A stretch of 64,000 nucleotides of DNA from Bifidobacterium simiiventris (GTDB lineage: Bacteria > Actinomycetota > Actinomycetes > Actinomycetales > Bifidobacteriaceae), in assembly GCF_019331715.1 (NCBI RefSeq), contig NZ_JAHBBG010000003.1:273507-337506 (forward strand). Direction: 5' to 3'. The notes under the pieces are model-generated. The model did no database searches. It saw nothing but the letters and a program-made list of their open reading frames with translations, and was not told where the DNA came from. Of the stretch, positions 1 to 8,494 are shown piece by piece (positions within the stretch are counted from its first letter, which is position 1; each line of letters opens with the position of its first letter). The translations under genes were made by a program, and so were the position numbers.

Positions 1-831
1 CAACCACTTGTCCTGCAGCTGCTTGAGCGTGCCGTCCGCGTTCAGATCGTCCACGGCCTTGGTGACGGCCGCGGTGAGCTTGGAATCCTTCGGCAGCACG
101 ATGCCCAGGCCGTCCTTGTCTTCGGAACCGGCGATGCGGCCGACTACCTTGGCGTCCTTGACCTGTTCGGACTGAACCATGTACACGCTCTCGACCGTGT
201 TGGTCACGAGCGCGTCGATCTGGCCGGCCTCAAGCGCCTGAGCGAGCGAGGCGTCGTCGTTGAACGTCTGGATGTCGTCCTTGATCTTGTCCTTGACAAT
301 CGTGTACGCCTGCGTGCCGACCATCACGCCGATCACGGCGTCCTTGAGATCGGCGAGCGACGTCGCGGACGCGAACTTGCCGTCCTTCTTCACGACGACC
401 GACTGCGTGTCCTTGTAGTAGCCGGACGAGAAGTCGACGGCCTGCTTGCGTTCGTCGGTGATGCCGAACTGCTGGATGTTGAGATCCCAGTCCTTGGCGC
501 CCGGGGCGATGGCCGAGTCGAACGTGGTGCGGATCCACTTCACGTTGTCCTTCTTGAAACCGAGCTTGTCTGCCACGGCGTAGGCCAGTGCGGCCTCGAA
601 GCCTTCGCCGGACTCCGGCTTGTCGTTCATAACCCACGGCTCGTACGCCGGGTCGCCGGTCGCGATGGTGAGCGTGCCGGGGGTGACAGTCTGCTGCGTG
701 ATGTCGGAGCTGTCGGCGTTGGAATTGGTGTCGTTGCCGTTGCTGGACGTGCCGCAGGCTGCGGAGAACGCGAGCGCGATGACGCTGGCGGTCGCGACGG
801 CTGCGCGAATGATGCCGTTCTTGTTGAACAT
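1..831 (-). CDS. Amino-acid ABC transporter substrate-binding lipoprotein (3' end outside window)
   Basis: Extracytoplasmic solute-binding protein (family 3) that would deliver a polar amino acid to an ABC permease. The N-terminus is a lipoprotein signal: a short basic start, a hydrophobic stretch and a lipobox-like SAAC with Cys26. The mature part shows the family order: TLTIATGDPAYEPW near the start, GFEAALAYAVADKLG, then DLKDAVIGVMVGTQAY and QIDALVTN. The ATG follows a strong Shine-Dalgarno (AAGGAGAGG). The reading frame stays open to base 1, so the C-terminus and any permease or ATPase genes lie to the left. The substrate cannot be told from sequence; glutamine, glutamate, cystine and others are possible. 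Confidence 0.9.
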   Translation of the reverse strand, partial: MFNKNGIIRAAVATASVIALAFSAACGTSSNGNDTNSNADSSDITQQTVTPGTLTIATGDPAYEPWVMNDKPESGEGFEAALAYAVADKLGFKKDNVKWIRTTFDSAIAPGAKDWDLNIQQFGITDERKQAVDFSSGYYKDTQSVVVKKDGKFASATSLADLKDAVIGVMVGTQAYTIVKDKIKDDIQTFNDDASLAQALEAGQIDALVTNTVESVYMVQSEQVKDAKVVGRIAGSEDKDGLGIVLPKDSKLTAAVTKAVDDLNADGTLKQLQDKWL

Positions 832-1024
832 GGTTTCCTCTCCTTATTGAACAGATGTGCGCCGCGCGGTCGATTCCGACCGGCTGGCCACCCTCTTGCG
901 AATATGTTGCGAATATGCGCATGGCGGTTTGGCGCATCAGCGCCAATTCTAAGGTATTCCCGCTACCGCCGCGCGTCTCGGCCTATCGCGATTATCTATA
1001 ACACGCTATCGGGCGCGGCTCGCA

Positions 1025-1074
1025 GGGTCGGAACACGCTTGGTGCGGTGCCCGTCTCCGAACGTGTTCCGACCC
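1025..1074. terminator. Hairpin after the cupin gene
   Basis: A perfect 13-bp inverted repeat (GGGTCGGAACACG at 1025-1037 against CGTGTTCCGACCC at 1062-1074) lies just past the cupin stop. It has no T-run, as is common for actinobacterial gene-end hairpins. The rest of 832-1086 shows no gene. Confidence 0.55.
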
Positions 1075-1086
1075 CGCGGCTGAGTG

Positions 1087-1572
1087 TTACTGCAGCGTGA
1101 AGCCGTCGAATGTGAAGCCGGGGGAGACGACGCAGGAGACGAGTGCGTCGCCGCGGCCGGGAACGGTGCGCTGCCACACGCCGGCCGGGACGATCGCGTG
1201 GCCGACCGGCTGATCGTCGGTGGTGCGATCGCCGCGCTCGCCGGCATCCGCGATGCCGGAACCGAGGACGATCGTCTGGACTTCGGTCGGATCATCGGCT
1301 GGCTGATCGCCGCTGCCGCCGAGTTCCAACGTGACGGTCGCCGGGCCGTGCCACAGCCAGATCTCGTCGGCGTCGACCTTGTGCCAGGCGCTCGCGTCGC
1401 CTTCCGCCAGCAGGAAGTAGATCAGCGACGCAAGCGGACGACCGGACGCGGCGTCGGTCGCCGGCGCCTGCCAGTCGCGCGTGTACCAGCCGCCTTCGGG
1501 ATGCGCCTCGAGTCTGAGCCGCTCCACGACGGAACGCGCGTATTCGCTCATATTTTCCAATGCAACACTCAT
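1087..1572 (-). CDS. Cupin_5 (DUF985) family protein
   Basis: A 161-residue single-domain cupin. After a short helix it reads LRLEAHPEGGWYTRDW, then LIYFLLAEGDASAWHKVDADEIWLW-type cupin strands and an AIVPAGVWQ motif, the signature of the DUF985/Cupin_5 family. The family has a sugar-isomerase-like fold but no agreed reaction. The start is fixed by GAAAGGAACC before ATG; the larger open frame that runs upstream is antisense to the amidohydrolase. It begins 11 bp after the amidohydrolase stop on the same strand, so the two are almost certainly co-transcribed. Its substrate is unknown. Confidence 0.85.
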   Translation of the reverse strand: MSVALENMSEYARSVVERLRLEAHPEGGWYTRDWQAPATDAASGRPLASLIYFLLAEGDASAWHKVDADEIWLWHGPATVTLELGGSGDQPADDPTEVQTIVLGSGIADAGERGDRTTDDQPVGHAIVPAGVWQRTVPGRGDALVSCVVSPGFTFDGFTLQ

Positions 1573-1583
1573 GTTGGTTCCTT

Positions 1584-2981
1584 TCAGAACGCGCCGTTGT
1601 TGTAGACGACGCGGCCGGAGATGACGGTGGCGCGATTCGTGCCCGCGCCGTGGCGCACCAGCTCCTCGAGCGTGTCCTCGATGCCGCGCGGCGTGGCCAC
1701 GTAGACCGGCACGTCGAAGAACGCGAGATCGGCCATCGCGCCCGCGTTGATCTGTCCGATGCGGCCCGCGCCGACGTGCATGCCGAGCTCCTGCGCGCCG
1801 CCGAGCGTCATCATGCGGATCAGCCGATGCGTCAGATCGGCGCCGGCATATCCCTGCTCGCGGGCCAGATTGTACAGCATCGCCACATCGTCGAGCACGT
1901 CCAGGCTCGGCGAACTCGACAGCGAGTCCGTACCGACCGCCAGCAGGTTGCCTTCCTCCAGATACTCGCGGATCGGCGCGTCCCGACCGGTCACGGTGAT
2001 CCGGTTCGATCGTGGGCACAACGCTACGCCCACGCCGCGCTGACGCAGGATGCGACGGTCCTCCGCGTCCGCCCACACGCCGTGCGCGATATGCACGTCC
2101 GGGCCGAGCGAGCCGAGCTGGTCGAGGAACTGGATCGCGGATGCGCCAAGCCCCGCGTCCTTGAGCTGCTGGTAGCTTGACCAGTCCTCGTCGCGCCACG
2201 AAGCGGCCGAATACGTCGACAGTGTGCCTTCGCTGCCGTGCGTGCCAGCCTCCATCGGCGTCTCCGCAAGGTGGATGTGCAGACGCATGTCGAGCTGGCG
2301 CGCGATGTCCGGCAAATCCACGAACGGTGCGGTTTCCAGCGTGTACGGCGCGTGCGGGCTGATACCCACGCTCGGCAGATCCTCGGCACGCATACGTCCC
2401 AGATGCCGCACGAGCTCGCGCACGCCGACCTTGCGCCAGTCGTCGTTATGCCAATCCATCACTTCCCAGTACGCCACGCCGTGCATGCCCTGCGAGGCGA
2501 GCGCGCCCGCCGCCTCCGGGTCGGTCACGATGTCGGCCGCGGCGGTGGTGCCCGCCTCAACCATCATGCGCGCGCCTTGCTCGGCGGACGCCTTCCAATC
2601 GCCTTCCTCGCACAGCCGCTCGTACACCGGGTTGAAGCCGAGTTCCCAATCGTGGAAACTCGTGTACGTGCCGCGGCCGACCTCGGCCATGTTCGTGTAT
2701 TGCAGGTGCGTATGCGCGTTGATCAGGCCGGGCGTGATGATGCCGTGCCAATGATGCTCGTCGATGCGAGCGTTCGCAGCCATGTCCTGCTTGAGGGTCT
2801 CGAGCACCCAGCGGCGCGTGCCGACATGCACCACGCGGCTGCCGGCCACGGCGATCGCGCCGTCCATGATCACCGGTCCGGTGACGGGAATGATCAGCGG
2901 CGCACTGTACAGCGTGACCTCGTTAAGCGGCGCCGGGTGCGCGGCCGCATACAGCGGGTCGAAATCGTCGGTTGTGGTCAT
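1584..2981 (-). CDS. TRZ/ATZ-type amidohydrolase, SAH/MTA deaminase-like
   Basis: A 465-residue metal-dependent hydrolase of the amidohydrolase superfamily. Visible metal and active-site motifs: PGLINAHTHLQ (His90, His92), SPHAPYT (208-214), HIHLAET (His237), AHGVW (about 300), LCPRSN (321-326) and GTDS (Asp352). SPHAPYT plus HLAET followed by HGVW and CPRSN is the pattern of the 5'-methylthioadenosine / S-adenosylhomocysteine deaminase and chlorohydrolase branch. There is no Shine-Dalgarno; a TATAAC box ends exactly 6 nt before the ATG, pointing to a leaderless mRNA and supporting this start. Nearby upstream is an SAH-hydrolase-like gene, which suggests a nucleoside-thioether role. Guanine deaminase or another aminohydrolase cannot be excluded. 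Confidence 0.8.
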   Translation of the reverse strand: MTTTDDFDPLYAAAHPAPLNEVTLYSAPLIIPVTGPVIMDGAIAVAGSRVVHVGTRRWVLETLKQDMAANARIDEHHWHGIITPGLINAHTHLQYTNMAEVGRGTYTSFHDWELGFNPVYERLCEEGDWKASAEQGARMMVEAGTTAAADIVTDPEAAGALASQGMHGVAYWEVMDWHNDDWRKVGVRELVRHLGRMRAEDLPSVGISPHAPYTLETAPFVDLPDIARQLDMRLHIHLAETPMEAGTHGSEGTLSTYSAASWRDEDWSSYQQLKDAGLGASAIQFLDQLGSLGPDVHIAHGVWADAEDRRILRQRGVGVALCPRSNRITVTGRDAPIREYLEEGNLLAVGTDSLSSSPSLDVLDDVAMLYNLAREQGYAGADLTHRLIRMMTLGGAQELGMHVGAGRIGQINAGAMADLAFFDVPVYVATPRGIEDTLEELVRHGAGTNRATVISGRVVYNNGAF

Positions 2982-2987
2982 GGTTCA

Positions 2988-2993
2988 GTTATA
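2988..2993 (-). promoter_or_regulatory. -10 box abutting the amidohydrolase start
   Basis: TATAAC on the minus strand, followed by 6 nt and then ATG. This is the spacing expected when transcription starts at the A of the start codon. Confidence 0.55.
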
Positions 2994-3102
2994 CCGGTTG
3001 GGGATGGCTGACGTGCGGAACCCATGTCGATGATTACGTTCGCCACAGGATGCGATGCCTACTTGTCATTTTGATTGGGCGATGGCGTGTCTGTTGTTTG
3101 CC

Positions 3103-3195
3103 TGTCATTTCGAGCGGAGCGCAGCGGAGTCGAGAAATCTTGCGCAGACACTGAAAGATCTCTCGACTCCGGCTTCGCCTTCGCTCGAGATGACA
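3103..3195. repeat. Dispersed palindromic repeat, copy 1
   Basis: A 93-bp imperfect palindrome. It opens TGTCATTTCGAGCGGAGC, passes GTCGAGAAATCTT, and returns through AAGATCTCTCGACTC to CTCGAGATGACA. Related copies lie at 8815-8955 and 29371-29500. This one fills the gap between the SahH-like gene and the amidohydrolase and contains no credible gene. Confidence 0.85.
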
Positions 3196-3224
3196 TGGAT
3201 CTGGAGCGGCGGGCGATTGTTCCG

Positions 3225-4754
3225 CTACTGTATGTCGGCGAAACGAGTGAGCTGCCAGTCGTAGCCGTTGTCGGCGACGGCATGGCTGGCGGCGAATCCG
3301 CGTGTGTGCAGCGCGACCTGCGCGATGCGGCGGTCTGATGCCGCATCGAGGCGATGTAGGCCAGGCGCGAGCTGATCGCCGCCGGTTGCGCGCGACTCGA
3401 GCAGCCGTGCGACGGCGCTCGACTGCACGGCGAAACTCAGATCCATGATTTCGATCGGATTGCCGCCGCCGGCCGTGTAGTTGACGCCGTCGCCCTCGGC
3501 GAGCAGCGTAAGCGTCGGGCCATCCGGCACGCTGATCTCGCTGATCGTGCGAGCGTTGTCATGACGGAATCCGGGAATGTCGTCCAGTGCGATCTCGTTG
3601 GCGATGCCGCCGATCACCGACAGTACCGTGCCGCTGTGCATAAGCCGCATGTGTTCGACTGCGATCGTATGCCGTACACCGGTTGCGGACACGACGATGC
3701 GAGCGTTTGCTACCGCATCATCGATATCCTGCGCGGCGAACCCGTCGAACACGGCCTTGAGCGCGGCAACTGGATCGGTATCGCAGATGACGACGTTCGC
3801 ACCCAGCGCGCGCACGCGTCGCGCGAATCCGCGTCCGACCGGACCGTAGCCGATCACGGCGACGTTCGTATCGTCGAAACAGTGCGCGCCGAGCAATTCC
3901 TGCATGGTCGTCACGCAGGTTTCGCCGGTGCCGTGCTCGTTGTCGAAGCCGGTTTTGAGTACGCTGTCATTGACCGCGATCACCGGGAAGTCGAGCGCGC
4001 CCGCGTCCTGCATGGCTTGGAACGCGCGTACGCCGCTGGTCGTCTCCTCGGCCACGCCGATCAGGTCGCGCAGTAGTTCCGGTCGTTCGGCGGCGGCGAG
4101 ACGGGCGAAGCTCGCGCCGTCGTCGATGATGATCTGTGGTCGGATCGTGTCCAACAGACGCAGCGCGCCGGCCTGTGTCTGCTCGGGCGTCCAGCATACG
4201 TTTGCTTCGACGGCGATGCCTTCACTGGTGAGCTGGTCGGCGACGCGCTGGTCGGTTTCGGACGGGTCCGCGAACACGCCCACCGTGGCGCCGGCGGCCT
4301 TGAGCTGCCGCAGCAGCACCGCGGTTTTCGGTTCTAATACAAGGCACACTGCGATGCGGACGCCTGTAAAATCAACGGTTTTGCGCAGTTGTGCCATCAG
4401 CGTGCGCAGCACCGTCATATGCCGCTCGGCATAATCGATCGCATCCTTACCCGATAGCTCCCTCGCGTCTGCCACGTTGTTGTTCGCCGGAATACCGCCG
4501 TCGACGGATTTACGATCGACGATCATGCCCCATTGCGCGGCTTGTGCGGCGAACGTATACGTTTGCTCGGCATCATCGTGGTCGTCTGTTTGCATGGCGA
4601 ACGTGTACATCGTATCGTCGCCGTCGTTGTCAGCCGTCGTCGGCAATGCGATTCGCGCACCGGCCAGCGAACGGTTCGTCCGCTGCGAGTACCGCGCTGC
4701 CCACTCAGCGAAATCGCGGCCATCGTTCGCAGCCGTGCCATCGTATTCAGCCAT
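3225..4754 (-). CDS. S-adenosylhomocysteine hydrolase-like protein (divergent)
   Basis: A 509-residue protein with the two-domain SahH layout. The substrate part has AVCLVLEPKTAVLL (about 136-148), IIDDG (209-213) and AEETTSGV (235-242); VNDSVLKTGFDN (261-272) precedes an NAD domain with GYGPVG (302-307) and ILSVIGG-like end motifs. SahH splits SAH into adenosine and homocysteine. By eye it keeps the equivalents of Asp131, Glu156, Lys186, Asp190 and Asn191 of the human enzyme but lacks His55 (Val139 here), Cys195 (Thr), His301 (IGGIAN for IGHFD) and His353 (GNPIEIM for GHPSFVM). The start at 4754 has AGGAGG five bases upstream; the longer frame would run into radA. A standard SahH is therefore unlikely. 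Confidence 0.75.
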   Translation of the reverse strand: MAEYDGTAANDGRDFAEWAARYSQRTNRSLAGARIALPTTADNDGDDTMYTFAMQTDDHDDAEQTYTFAAQAAQWGMIVDRKSVDGGIPANNNVADARELSGKDAIDYAERHMTVLRTLMAQLRKTVDFTGVRIAVCLVLEPKTAVLLRQLKAAGATVGVFADPSETDQRVADQLTSEGIAVEANVCWTPEQTQAGALRLLDTIRPQIIIDDGASFARLAAAERPELLRDLIGVAEETTSGVRAFQAMQDAGALDFPVIAVNDSVLKTGFDNEHGTGETCVTTMQELLGAHCFDDTNVAVIGYGPVGRGFARRVRALGANVVICDTDPVAALKAVFDGFAAQDIDDAVANARIVVSATGVRHTIAVEHMRLMHSGTVLSVIGGIANEIALDDIPGFRHDNARTISEISVPDGPTLTLLAEGDGVNYTAGGGNPIEIMDLSFAVQSSAVARLLESRATGGDQLAPGLHRLDAASDRRIAQVALHTRGFAASHAVADNGYDWQLTRFADIQ

Positions 4755-4842
4755 ACATCCTCCTGTCATACAGTTCCGTGTCATCGGCAATCCCGTTTCA
4801 CGCATTGTTTCACAATCCGGCATCATGCGATCCAACGCAAGT

Positions 4843-6312
4843 TCACAGTCCCAACGCAGCCAATGCGTCACGCAGCGAACTCACCTCGACGATCCGCAAT
4901 CCGGCAATGGTGGCTTTCTTGCGCAGCGGCGGTACCACGGCCGTCGTGAATCCCAACCGCGCCGCCTCACGCAGCCGATACTCCAGCCGCGGCACCGGCC
5001 GCACCTGTCCGGTCAGCGAAATCTCGCCGATCGCGCAAGTCGTACGCGCGATCGCCTTCGACTTCGCGGCGCTCGCCAACGCGGCCACGATCGCCAGATC
5101 ACACGCCGGCTCCTTCGCCAGCCCGCCCGCGATTGTCGACACATACAGGTCGTTCGCCAGCAGATTCACCTTCCCGTGACGGTACAGCACGGCCGTGAGC
5201 ATCGCGATCCGGTTGGAATCCACGCCGTTGACCGCGCGGCGCGGCGTCGGCAGCACCGAACTCGTCACCAGCGACTGCACTTCGATCGGCAGACTGCGGT
5301 GTCCGTCCAACGTGAATGTCACGCACGTGCCCTCGACCGGCGGCTCAGGCTTGCCGTCCGCGCCCACACCCGCGCCGGACGCCGACAAAAACAGCCCGGA
5401 CGGATCGGCCACTTCCTCGATTCCCTCGCCGCTCATGTCGAAGCAGCCAACCTCGTCGGTCGGTCCGAAGCGGTTCTTCACCGCGCGCAACATGCGCAGC
5501 GCGGTCTGCGAATCGCCCTCGAACTGACACACCACGTCCACGAGATGCTCGAGTGTACGCGGTCCGGCGATCGACCCGTCCTTGGTCACGTGTCCGACCA
5601 GAAACACCGGCACGTCAAGGCTTTTCGCGGTGTCGATCAGTGCGCTCGCGACCTCGCGCACCTGCGTGGAGCCGCCCGAGATGCCATCGACGTCCTGCGA
5701 AACGATGGTCTGCGCCGAATCGACGATCGCCAGCGCCGGTCGTTCCTGCTCGATCAGTCCCAGTGCGGTCGCCAGATCGGTGGTTGAGGCGAGCAGCAGG
5801 TTCGGTTCGACCGCGTTGATGCGCGTGGCGCGCAGCCGCACCTGCGCGAGCGACTCCTCGCCGGAGATGTAGAGAACGGATTGGGCGGCGGGACGGACGG
5901 ACCGAGCGATGTTGCCGGCCGTCTCCAACAGCAATGTCGACTTGCCGATGCCCGGCTCGCCGGCGATCAGCACGACCGAGCCGGGCACGATCCCGCCGCC
6001 GAGCACGCGGTCGAACTCGCCGAATCCGGTGGGGATACGGGTGACTGTGTCGGTGTCGATCTGCGTGATTGGACGTGCGGCGGACTGGGCCGGCACCGCG
6101 CCGGGAGTGGTCCGTGCAGTGCGACCGGGCGCGGCGGTGCGGTTGCCGGCACCGCCGCGCCCGCCGCCCGCTCCTACGCCCGTGGCGGCGGCCCTCGGCT
6201 CGCGGAACTCCTCGATGGTGCCCCACTGGCCGCATTCGGGGCAGCGCCCGTACCATTTCGTGCCGCTCCAGCCGCATTCGGAACACAGGTATTGCACAGA
6301 GGTCTTCGCCAT
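4843..6312 (-). CDS. radA: DNA repair protein RadA
   Basis: A 489-residue RecA-like ATPase and branch-migration helicase that helps process recombination intermediates. It starts with the C4 zinc finger (Cys10, Cys13, Cys24, Cys27), has Walker A GEPGIGKST at 118-126, the RadA-specific KNRFGPTDEVG, and a C-terminal Lon-protease-like domain. Length is normal for the family, with a Gly/Ala-rich linker after the finger. No Shine-Dalgarno is present; TAGCGT lies 6 nt before the ATG, consistent with leaderless expression. Confidence 0.96.
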   Translation of the reverse strand: MAKTSVQYLCSECGWSGTKWYGRCPECGQWGTIEEFREPRAAATGVGAGGGRGGAGNRTAAPGRTARTTPGAVPAQSAARPITQIDTDTVTRIPTGFGEFDRVLGGGIVPGSVVLIAGEPGIGKSTLLLETAGNIARSVRPAAQSVLYISGEESLAQVRLRATRINAVEPNLLLASTTDLATALGLIEQERPALAIVDSAQTIVSQDVDGISGGSTQVREVASALIDTAKSLDVPVFLVGHVTKDGSIAGPRTLEHLVDVVCQFEGDSQTALRMLRAVKNRFGPTDEVGCFDMSGEGIEEVADPSGLFLSASGAGVGADGKPEPPVEGTCVTFTLDGHRSLPIEVQSLVTSSVLPTPRRAVNGVDSNRIAMLTAVLYRHGKVNLLANDLYVSTIAGGLAKEPACDLAIVAALASAAKSKAIARTTCAIGEISLTGQVRPVPRLEYRLREAARLGFTTAVVPPLRKKATIAGLRIVEVSSLRDALAALGL

Positions 6313-6318
6313 GCTTCG

Positions 6319-6324
6319 ACGCTA
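6319..6324 (-). promoter_or_regulatory. -10 box abutting radA
   Basis: TAGCGT on the minus strand, 6 nt before the radA ATG, with no ribosome binding site between. Confidence 0.45.
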
Positions 6325-6394
6325 TCGATCTTCGCCGACATATCGCCCGAACCGCGCCGGCCCCGAGTCATGCGGCTGTGAGAGAATCTAAGCC

Positions 6395-7075
6395 ATGTCG
6401 AACACTCAACCATCGTCTTCCGTATCGCCGTCCCATGGCAAACTGATCGCCGTCGTGGTCGCCGCCGCGCTCGTGATCGTGCTGGCGCTGCTGTCCGCGT
6501 TCATCTGGCCGGGCTGGGCGCTGAGCAAGAACAACACGGCGCAGCAGTCCACGGGCGGCACCTCCTCGACCACGACCGACGGCGGCTCCGATACGTCGTC
6601 GACCGACAGCAAGAAGAAGGAGGAGACTGAGCCGACCACGCCGAGCATCGAGGCGACCGCGCTGCCGGACGGTGCCAGCGAACTGCTCAAGGCGATGCCC
6701 GATACGGTGCTCAACTACGCGCGCACGAAGGCTGATACGAGCACGACGTGGAACAGCACGTCGCCGTTGGAGGAGTACACGCTCACGTATTCGACCGGCG
6801 ACGACGCGAAGGACGTGACGCTGATCGTCGCGCAGTGGGCGACCTCCGACGCCGCGAAGACCCAGTACACGGCGCTGACTGGTGCGCTCAAAGGCACCGA
6901 GCTCGGTTCGGGCAAGGTGAAGGTCTCGGGCGAGGAGAAGGGCAGCTACACTGCTAAGACCGACGCGAACGACGAGAACAAGGCGATCGCCGTGTGGCAG
7001 AACGACACAGTCGTCTTCCAGGCGACCGGCGCGAAGGCCGCGGTCGAGCGGTTCTACCAGAAGTTCCCGCTGTAA
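6395..7075 (+). CDS. Membrane-anchored hypothetical protein
   Basis: A 226-residue protein of unknown function. A short cytoplasmic tail is followed by one strong membrane segment (residues about 13-37, ending in FIWPGWAL), a Ser/Thr/Gly-rich linker, a KKKEE patch, and an extracytoplasmic domain of about 150 residues. No cysteine lipobox is visible, so it is probably a type II single-pass protein. It is divergent from radA and precedes the small ribosomal-protein gene. The membrane topology is what can be seen; no enzymatic motif was recognised. Confidence 0.75.
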   Translation: MSNTQPSSSVSPSHGKLIAVVVAAALVIVLALLSAFIWPGWALSKNNTAQQSTGGTSSTTTDGGSDTSSTDSKKKEETEPTTPSIEATALPDGASELLKAMPDTVLNYARTKADTSTTWNSTSPLEEYTLTYSTGDDAKDVTLIVAQWATSDAAKTQYTALTGALKGTELGSGKVKVSGEEKGSYTAKTDANDENKAIAVWQNDTVVFQATGAKAAVERFYQKFPL

Positions 7076-7183
7076 AGCTGGGCGCGAACACGCACTCGCG
7101 GAACGCCGGTACCATTCGTCCCAGAATGCGTGTACTATTGGGCAAGTTGCAAACTTTACGACCTTTTAGGAACGGAGGCTGAG

Positions 7184-7273
7184 ATGGGTTCGGTCATCAA
7201 GAAGCGCCGCAAGCGGATGAGCAAGAAGAAGCACCGCAAACTGCTGCGTAAGACTCGCCACCAGCGCAAGTAG
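7184..7273 (+). CDS. bS22-like small ribosomal protein (AURKAIP1/COX24 domain)
   Basis: A 29-residue, almost wholly basic protein starting [20 protein letters not shown]. This matches the short actinobacterial proteins with an AURKAIP1/COX24 domain; the mycobacterial member was found in the small ribosomal subunit and named bS22. GGAGG sits 5 nt before the ATG and a strong terminator follows, so it is a stand-alone gene. It is slightly shorter than mycobacterial versions at the C-terminus. Confidence 0.85.
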   Translation: MGSVIKKRRKRMSKKKHRKLLRKTRHQRK

Positions 7274-7301
7274 TCTTCTCGCTCACTCGGTGAGCAGCAC
7301 G

Positions 7302-7336
7302 AAAGCCCCTTACGGATTGTTCCGCAAGGGGCTTTT
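7302..7336 (+). terminator. Intrinsic terminator of the bS22-like gene
   Basis: AAAGCCCCTTACGGA pairs with TCCGCAAGGGGCTTT around a TTGT loop, ending in TTTT. Confidence 0.85.
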
Positions 7337-7409
7337 GCATATTTGAACACGTATCCGTATGCCTATGCCGTATATCGGACGGCGACGGAGATGCGCCGGA
7401 GAATCGGAG

Positions 7410-7520
7410 ACCGTAACTCAGCATCAGCTCGTGCCCGTCATTGAGTTACGGTCGTTTCCGGTACGAATAACGGCCGCAACCGAATCCCGACGATGTATCA
7501 GGGACTCAGTTGCGGCCGTT
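7410..7520. terminator. Two consecutive inverted repeats before the end of rpiA
   Basis: Arms ACCGTAACTCA (7410-7420) and TGAGTTACGGT (7442-7452) form one hairpin; AACGGCCGCAAC (7469-7480) and GTTGCGGCCGTT (7509-7520) form a second. They lie between two convergent genes and probably end transcription from both sides. No gene is seen in 7337-7581. Confidence 0.5.
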
Positions 7521-7581
7521 TACCAACTGATTTCGAGCCGACCGGACTGTTCTCAAGACCGGAACCGGACAGTCGCCAAAC

Positions 7582-8280
7582 TCACTTGTTGGAGTTGGTC
7601 AGCACACGCGGGCCGTTCGGGTCGCCCACGATGACCTTGTCGACCATGTTGAGGAACAGGCCGTGCTCCACCACGCCGACCGTGGTGATGAGGTCCTCGG
7701 CCAGATCCTGCGGGTGATCGATGCGCTCAAGGTGCAGGTCGACCACGTAGTTGTTCTCGTCGGTGCGCACTGGCTTGCCCTCGGCGTCGAGACGTAGCGT
7801 CGGCTTGTAGCCCTTCGTCTCGAACTTCTTGATGACGTGGCCGGCGCCGAATGGGATCACCTCGACCGGCAGCGGGAACTTGCCGATGGTGTCCACGACC
7901 TTGGACTCGTCCACGATCCACACGATCTTGTCGGAGTTGGTCGCCACGATCTTCTCCCACAGCAGGGCCGCGCCGCCGCCCTTGATGCCGTTGAAGTTCT
8001 TGTCGACCTCGTCCGCGCCGTCGATGGTGATATCGATGTGGTCCACGTCGTCGATGTCGACGATCTTGATGCCGTAGCCCTCGGCCTGCTCCTGCGTGCG
8101 GCGGGAGGTGGTGACGCCCGTGAACTTGAGACCCTCCTCCTTGACGCGACGGCCGAGCTCGTCCACGAGGAACCGCACGGTCGAACCGGTGCCGAGACCC
8201 GCGATCATGCCGTCGGTGATCAGCTTGGCGGCTTCGATACCGGCCGCCTTCTTCAGCGCATCCTGCTGTGCCTTATCCAT
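7582..8280 (-). CDS. rpiA: Ribose-5-phosphate isomerase A
   Basis: A 232-residue cytosolic enzyme interconverting ribose-5-phosphate and ribulose-5-phosphate; in bifidobacteria it feeds the fructose-6-phosphate phosphoketolase (bifid) shunt. Family motifs are complete: GLGTGSTV phosphate loop (30s), DGADEVD (about 95), [11 protein letters not shown] and the C-terminal [15 protein letters not shown] precedes the ATG. Length is usual. The following 8281-8494 gap shows no gene. Confidence 0.96.
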   Translation of the reverse strand: MDKAQQDALKKAAGIEAAKLITDGMIAGLGTGSTVRFLVDELGRRVKEEGLKFTGVTTSRRTQEQAEGYGIKIVDIDDVDHIDITIDGADEVDKNFNGIKGGGAALLWEKIVATNSDKIVWIVDESKVVDTIGKFPLPVEVIPFGAGHVIKKFETKGYKPTLRLDAEGKPVRTDENNYVVDLHLERIDHPQDLAEDLITTVGVVEHGLFLNMVDKVIVGDPNGPRVLTNSNK

Positions 8281-8494
8281 ATCTACTCTCCTTCGACGGG
8301 AAATTCGCCTCGCGTCGCTTTCGTGCGCGGCGCTCGGCCTAGTTTCCTAGTGTATCCGATGTGTTCCTTGTTGTGACGTTGTGTCCCGTTTTTGGTGTGA
8401 TGCTTGTGACATGTGCGGGGCACGATCAGTTATGCGACTTGTGGCCGACGGACGACCGGTAGATGATCGATGGGCGGTCCTGACCGGCTGCGGC

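Noticed and set aside
4755..4871. Longer N-terminus for the SahH-like gene
   Set aside because: It would overlap the radA end and lacks a ribosome binding site, while ATG 4754 has AGGAGG at the right distance.
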